64,000 bases of DNA from Charina bottae (Eukaryota; Chordata; Lepidosauria; Squamata; Charinaidae). The stretch lies in assembly GCA_023362775.1 (NCBI GenBank), contig JALMGJ010000020.1, forward strand, positions 9,070,501 through 9,134,500, written 5' to 3'. This document shows positions 59,676 to 64,000 of the stretch, piece after piece. A model generated the notes under the pieces. The model saw only the letters and a program-made list of their open reading frames with translations, was not told where the DNA came from and did no database searches. A program made the translations under genes and the position numbers. Position 1 is the first letter of the stretch; each line of letters starts with the position of its first letter.

Positions 59676-60725
59676 ATAAACTAAATAAATAACTCAAGAA
59701 AATATAAACAGTTTGAATATCCTCTTAGTCTCTGTTTAAAAAGAACCAATTCACACATGAACAAGGAAAACCTATTAATAATTCACAACTGCAAATTAGG
59801 CATTTGATTTGTTTCTTTTCTTTTCATAAACTTAATCTATCCTCTCCTAACCCCATTTCCTCCTGTTACTAAGAAGCTCTCAGAACCAAAGCAGTCATTA
59901 TGCTAAATAAACTAAATAAAGTAATGCCTTAAACATCATACAAGAATTTGCAGTTGTTCCTCCCTCTCAACATCTACTCAAATCTCATTGGCAATTTGGT
60001 ATTGTGACATCGTCTGACTGACCCTGTATTCCCTAATCAGCTGGGATCATGTGACCAGCAAAGTTGTTATGATGTATTTCTTTTAATGGCTCTAAAAATG
60101 AACAAACCATGGGGAAAAAATTATACAGGGTTAAGCAGTTCCCCTCCCCTCCCCTCGGATTATCTTGGCTTCTCCACTGTCTCCAGCTTCATATCAAATT
60201 ACTGCTTTATGAATAGTTGGCACTGTCTTAATCTTAAATCCACTTCAGTTTGGGCAATATGTTTGTGAGATAATCTATAGAATTCAAGGAGTTGATGTGA
60301 AGATATAGTATTTAAAATTTTAAGTGCTAAGTGAATATAAAATTTAGGATAAATTGATATTAACAATGTCAATAATCTCTACTCCAAGATCCCATGATAA
60401 GAACATGGTTTCCAGACTCTTGGAAGAATTTAATGCATGCTAGCAGAGAGTGCAGAACAAGGAACAGGTTTACACAGAAATGCTACTTTATGCCTACACA
60501 GTCCAAGGGAAACTGTTCTGTCACTTATTTATCATAATGACTACTTTGGTTCTGAAAGCTTCCGAGAATTTCCCAGAATCACAAGGCAGGGTGGGGAGGG
60601 GAGAACATTGATTGATTTGGTTTGATAACTATTTTTATATTTTTCAAAGCCTATATATATTTCTCAATGATTTCCGTAACACATATAATACATTAAATTG
60701 TTTTGAATAGATTATGAGCACCTAC
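59360..60725. other. Intronic sequence with (AC)n, next to the PARD3B exon
   Basis: The (AC)n array is at 59644-59673. Otherwise AT-rich, leading to the GTAGGT donor of the exon on the minus strand. Confidence 0.5.
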
Positions 60726-60861
60726 CCAATGCTGATCATAATCAGATGGTCTTCCTCTACCTTCCTCTTCATCATATAAAGGTAGACCTTCTCTCCTTGC
60801 CTGATGATACTCTTTACGTAACTTCTGGATGCGATCAGCAGTTCCAATAGGTGGACGATCG
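60726..60861 (-). CDS. PARD3B: PARD3B internal exon (136 bp)
   Basis: Read on the minus strand, a pyrimidine-rich tract ending in TTTATCCAG at 60862-60870 precedes the exon, and a GTAGGT donor follows at 60720-60725. The first base completes a split codon. The next 45 codons are open, from DRPPIGTADRIQKLRKEY to the final YDQHW. This is the basic DRIQKLRKEY-x-QARREG segment of PAR3-family polarity scaffolds. My memory of human PARD3B is very close, whereas PARD3 has DRIQRLRQEFQQAKQD at the same place. PAR3-like proteins organise cell polarity and tight junctions through three PDZ domains, which lie upstream and outside this window; this segment is in the poorly structured C-terminal part. The exon ends on the whole codon TGG (W), so its downstream intron is phase 0. 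The exon at 22327-22406 continues it in frame. The ORFs on other frames here are not coding. Confidence 0.88.
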
Positions 60862-61112
60862 CTGGATAAAGAAGGAATATATCAATAATATCTGAGTATA
60901 CTTACTTTCAGTTGGTTCATGTCTCAATTAATTCAACAAAGGCAATTTTTCATTTAGCTAGTTCTTCATAAGCCACAATTTGGTAAATAAACGCATATAG
61001 CATACTATGCTAGCTAGGGTTTATTTTTTTACAATTTCACTTCAGTTTCAAGAGAATCACATATGGCATATACATCAAATGTTATTTATGGCTCTTTGTG
61101 GGTTTCATTATA
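60862..61112. other. Intronic sequence upstream of the PARD3B exon
   Basis: Carries the acceptor tract TTCCTTCTTTATCCAG (minus strand) at 60862-60877. Confidence 0.6.
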
Positions 61113-61339
61113 CAGGTAGTACTTGTTTAGCGTCATTTAGTGACTGTTTGTAGTTACAACAGTGATGAAAAAGTAACTTTACAACCAATCGTTGCATTGA
61201 AGACCTTTGCAGGTCTGTAACATAAAGGAAAGCTGAAGTAAGATGATAAGCACAGTTGCAGTTTCACTTAGTGACCACTTTGCTTAATGACCGAGTTGCT
61301 GGTCAGTCCCAATTGTGGTCGCTAAATGAGGACTACCTG
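61113..61339. mobile_element. Tc1/mariner-like MITE, 227 bp
   Basis: Ends CAGGTAGTACTTGTTTAGC and AATGAGGACTACCTG, with TA at 61111-61112 and 61340-61341. Shares internal words GTGACTGTTTG, ATGAAAAAGTAACTTT and GCTTAATGACC with the 468-bp copy at 38496-38963. Confidence 0.87.
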
Positions 61340-61341
61340 TA

Positions 61342-63877
61342 AATCATTACAGAACTTAACCTATATCACCATTCAGGCTTTCTGGAAAATGGTACAATAA
61401 TAGCAGAGTCCTTTCCTACTCTGAGTTCAAGTTCTTTCTCCTTAAAGAAAGAATTATTTTTCAGCTGCACATTAAACCAGCTTCTTGACATAAAAACAAT
61501 TATTCATGTGCCCCGAGGGGTTGGTAGAAATGACTTGGTTACTACATGGGACCCCCTTGTCTTTTTCCGCAACTCTTTGCCAGAGTGCTGTGACTTCTCT
61601 TCCCTCCTTTATCTGTCACCTAACAAATCTTGCTAATAGTTGCAGAAGGTTTGTTGAAAGAGCTATGGCACGGCTGGTAAATGAAAGGCACCGTGATGTT
61701 TATCTGCATGATTGGTAGCAAGTCCAGATTAATGTTGAGCTTGAACTACATGCATGAACAAGAAGACAAAAAAAGAGAAAAAAAGTTAGCTGGCCAAGAT
61801 TTACATTTCCTGTCTTCTGTGGGTTTAAATGTAAAGTTATTAAACTAATTTGATTCACAGTGACATTGGTGGATACCATATACATTTCCTACATTTGCCC
61901 AAATGTAGGGATTGTAGGTAGAGGAAACAACAATAATTTTTTTAAGGGATGAAAGAGGCTTGTTGGATAGTTCAACAAATTCCATGCACATGGACTATAA
62001 CAAAGCGCTCCAATGTGCATAGCAGATGTTAATGCATTTTTAATAAAATAAGGCATCCCTTGTTTCACAGCACAATAGAGAGGATACCACCAACCCTCCA
62101 CATTCCCTGCATTCACCTACATGTGAGACATAGGGATGTAAAAGCATTTCGCTGTGGACCCTGATAGGAGCGATTTCAGCTTTTCACTCTGAATGGATCC
62201 ATGGGAGTGAGGCAGGGAAACAAGCCTTCATCCTACCTCAAAGAGCAAAAGAAAAAGAAATCGGACCCTTTTTTGTAAATGTGCACACTTTGTGTCTTTT
62301 TCTTGCTTTTCACAGCACAAATGTTGCAAGTCTCCTAGCACTGTAGGGCTTGCTGCTGAAATGGCTTCTTCTTTCTGATGGTTCTTGGTATAACCAGGTG
62401 ACATTTTACAAAATAAACAAGCCCCCTACCCCAAATTAATCAACTGCATTATATCTGGATATTTTATTAAAAATCCTGTCATAAATCTGCCAAAATGGAA
62501 ATTTATCGTGCAGAGCAGGCAGTAAAATGGATTTGCACATCCTGAGTAATATATTTGGATGTGACGCCTTACAAATGTGCACAACAGCCACGTTTAATAA
62601 CCTTTACTAGAGTCATAGATTTCCTTACATGGACATTCTTCCTGCCTGGAAACTTTGCAACACTTGAAGCAAGCACATCTGATCATGATTTCACAGTTCA
62701 CACAACTTTTATCAAGGCAGTTCATGCAGTTTCTGTTATTATGAATCAGTGTCTTCATTTTCAGACATCATACTTAACTGACTGCTTATGGTGAGATGGA
62801 ATAACAAGTTGCCTATACTGGCAATTTCTCAGGTGCATCAGAACTCCTCTGAGAAATCCTTTGCAGAACAGTTATGAGATTACATGGCCCAGTCTTAAAT
62901 ACTAAGGCCCATATAAAAATTGACTGTGTTACATCAGATTGTATGGCATGTTGGCAAACCAACCTTAACTTAATTGCAGGGCAAAACTATCAAGTTCCAT
63001 ACTAGGAACTAATTTCTGAGTGGGATGTAGAGAGAGGGAGCTAGATTTGTGTGATAAAGACAATTCTTTGCACTATTACCTTCACTGCGCCCCCACCCCA
63101 CCCCCCAAAACATCAAAACCAGACCATAGACTTTGAGGGATTTTGCTCAATCAGGGTTGACAACAATATAATTAAAAGGATTTAAGCTTAATTGGGGATA
63201 GAAATATGAACTGTGTAACAAAAAATGAACTTCAAGTCCCAGGCAATGTGAAATTATTGTGATATCCAATCCTTTAGCAGTTCTGAATTTCAGCTTGCCT
63301 CCTGACAATTACATGAATATATGAACTACATTCAGAGTCACCAGATGAATTCAATCAGGGCCAGGCAAATATCGCATACATAATCTATTAGTTTACCCCA
63401 AAGGAACCAAAGCATTGAATTCAAACAAAATGAAGTCATCAGTAATAATAATGATAAAAAAGAAACTTATAAGGCAATATTAAAAAACCCACCATTTTCT
63501 CACATTCGTAAGAAAAAAAAAATCATACCAATTGCAACCTATTCTCCCATCTGACTATATATACATATATTTAAAAATATGCATTTGATCAGATAGCCAT
63601 TCTAAGGCAGAATTATGAAAAAAGAAAACAGATTTTAGGTGCACAGGAAGAATAAATGCTTGTCCTAGAAAAAGCAATCAGAAGTTACAAAAGAAGTGCA
63701 AAAATTTATGCCAACTTGAAAACTTGGCATAATACAGTATGATAAGAATTACCATTGGAATGTGTCAGTGAGACTTGTAATCACTATTTAATTTAGGAGC
63801 TGGGTGAATGGGGGGAGTGTTCTGTGCTTCACCCTGCCCCCAGCTGCCTCTGTGAACTACCCTTAATACTTGCTATC
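61342..63877. other. Intronic sequence, nothing recognised
   Basis: AT-rich, a C/A run near 63090-63110. The previous PARD3B exon was not recognised here. Confidence 0.4.
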
Positions 63878-63937
63878 TGTCAGCCTTGCGAGGTAGACCA
63901 GACAGGAAGCATGGCCAATGAGCTAATTCTACTTTAT
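63878..63937 (-). mobile_element. LTR-like 3' terminus
   Basis: In reverse complement: AATAAAGTAG, GCTTCCTGTCTGGTCTACC and the end GGCTGACA, matching 45700-45774 and 12218-12330. Only the final ~60 bp is clear. Confidence 0.5.
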
Positions 63938-64000
63938 TTATTTCTTTATTTTATTTCTATCCCGCCTTTATAATGAGTTATTTATAAAAACTCAAGTTTT
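63938..64000 (-). mobile_element. SINE tail at window edge
   Basis: TTTATTTATTTCTTTATTTT, then CTATCCCGCCTTTATAATG and TTATTTATAAAAACTCAAG, the same tail as 40500-40570, cut by the window end. Confidence 0.6.

Larger units (their letters stand above)
22407..60725 (-). other. PARD3B: PARD3B intron (38.3 kb)
   Basis: This is the sequence between the two recognised exons, bounded by GTAGGT at its 5' end and a CTCTCCACAG acceptor at its 3' end when read on the minus strand. It holds most of the mobile elements listed here. Stretches not listed separately are AT-rich and show no second exon, RNA gene or recognised repeat by eye. Confidence 0.82.

Noticed and set aside
61506..61718. 70-codon ORF upstream of the PARD3B exon as a further exon
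   Set aside because: It is on the opposite strand to the gene, has no splice signals, and has no PAR3-like sequence.

Overview
The window is nuclear DNA from a vertebrate, almost certainly a squamate reptile (lizard or snake). The reason is the repeat mix: a full-length BovB (RTE) LINE, abundant L2-type and CR1-type LINE copies, Penelope-like elements, tRNA-derived SINEs of Sauria type, 5S rRNA-derived SINEs, and hAT and mariner-like MITEs. There is no operon-like gene packing, no rRNA or tRNA gene, no CRISPR array and no bacterial gene.

Host gene. Two short exons on the minus strand match the C-terminal part of the polarity protein PARD3B: 60726-60861 (136 bp) and 22327-22406 (80 bp). Both have AG acceptors and GT donors. 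The first ends on a complete codon, the second begins on one, and the joined protein reads continuously across the 38.3 kb intron between them. The gene runs from high to low coordinates. The remaining C-terminal coding sequence was not found below 22327 and probably lies beyond position 1. Nearly everything else is PARD3B intron.

Repeats, left to right. 250-840: truncated L2. 3517-3751: hAT MITE with a perfect 8-bp target duplication. 8028-8860: 5S-SINE relic and L2 pieces. 12218-16722: LTR tip and an almost intact, GC-rich L2 whose ORF2 frame has one stop. 18640-18918: hAT remnant with a 40-bp minisatellite. 20119-21724: two Sauria-type SINEs. 23114-24053: Penelope-like element with a 12-bp duplication. 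24550-24683: near-perfect palindromic hAT MITE. 25148-28353: full-length BovB with an 11-bp duplication and three lesions. 29285-29620: a second tRNA-SINE family. 31725-31841: long hairpin. 36384-38385: L2 fragments, an LTR tip and a 566-bp Penelope-like insertion with inverted termini and a 13-bp duplication. 38496-38963 and 61113-61339: two mariner-like MITEs. 39113-40061: L2. 45180-45482: CpG-dense hAT MITE. 46820-49265: CR1 copy interrupted by Penelope, BovB and L2 pieces. 50590-51540: microsatellite and palindrome complex followed by the open C-terminal ORF of an unidentified non-LTR element. 52955-53333: 5S-SINE containing an inverted repeat. 53810-54960: old L2 split by BovB. 56270-56710: CR1 3' end. 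57290-59360: SINE, L2 and BovB tips.

The elements have no joint function with PARD3B; they record successive insertions into its introns. Family names rest on recognised protein motifs, terminal sequences and target duplications, not on database searches.
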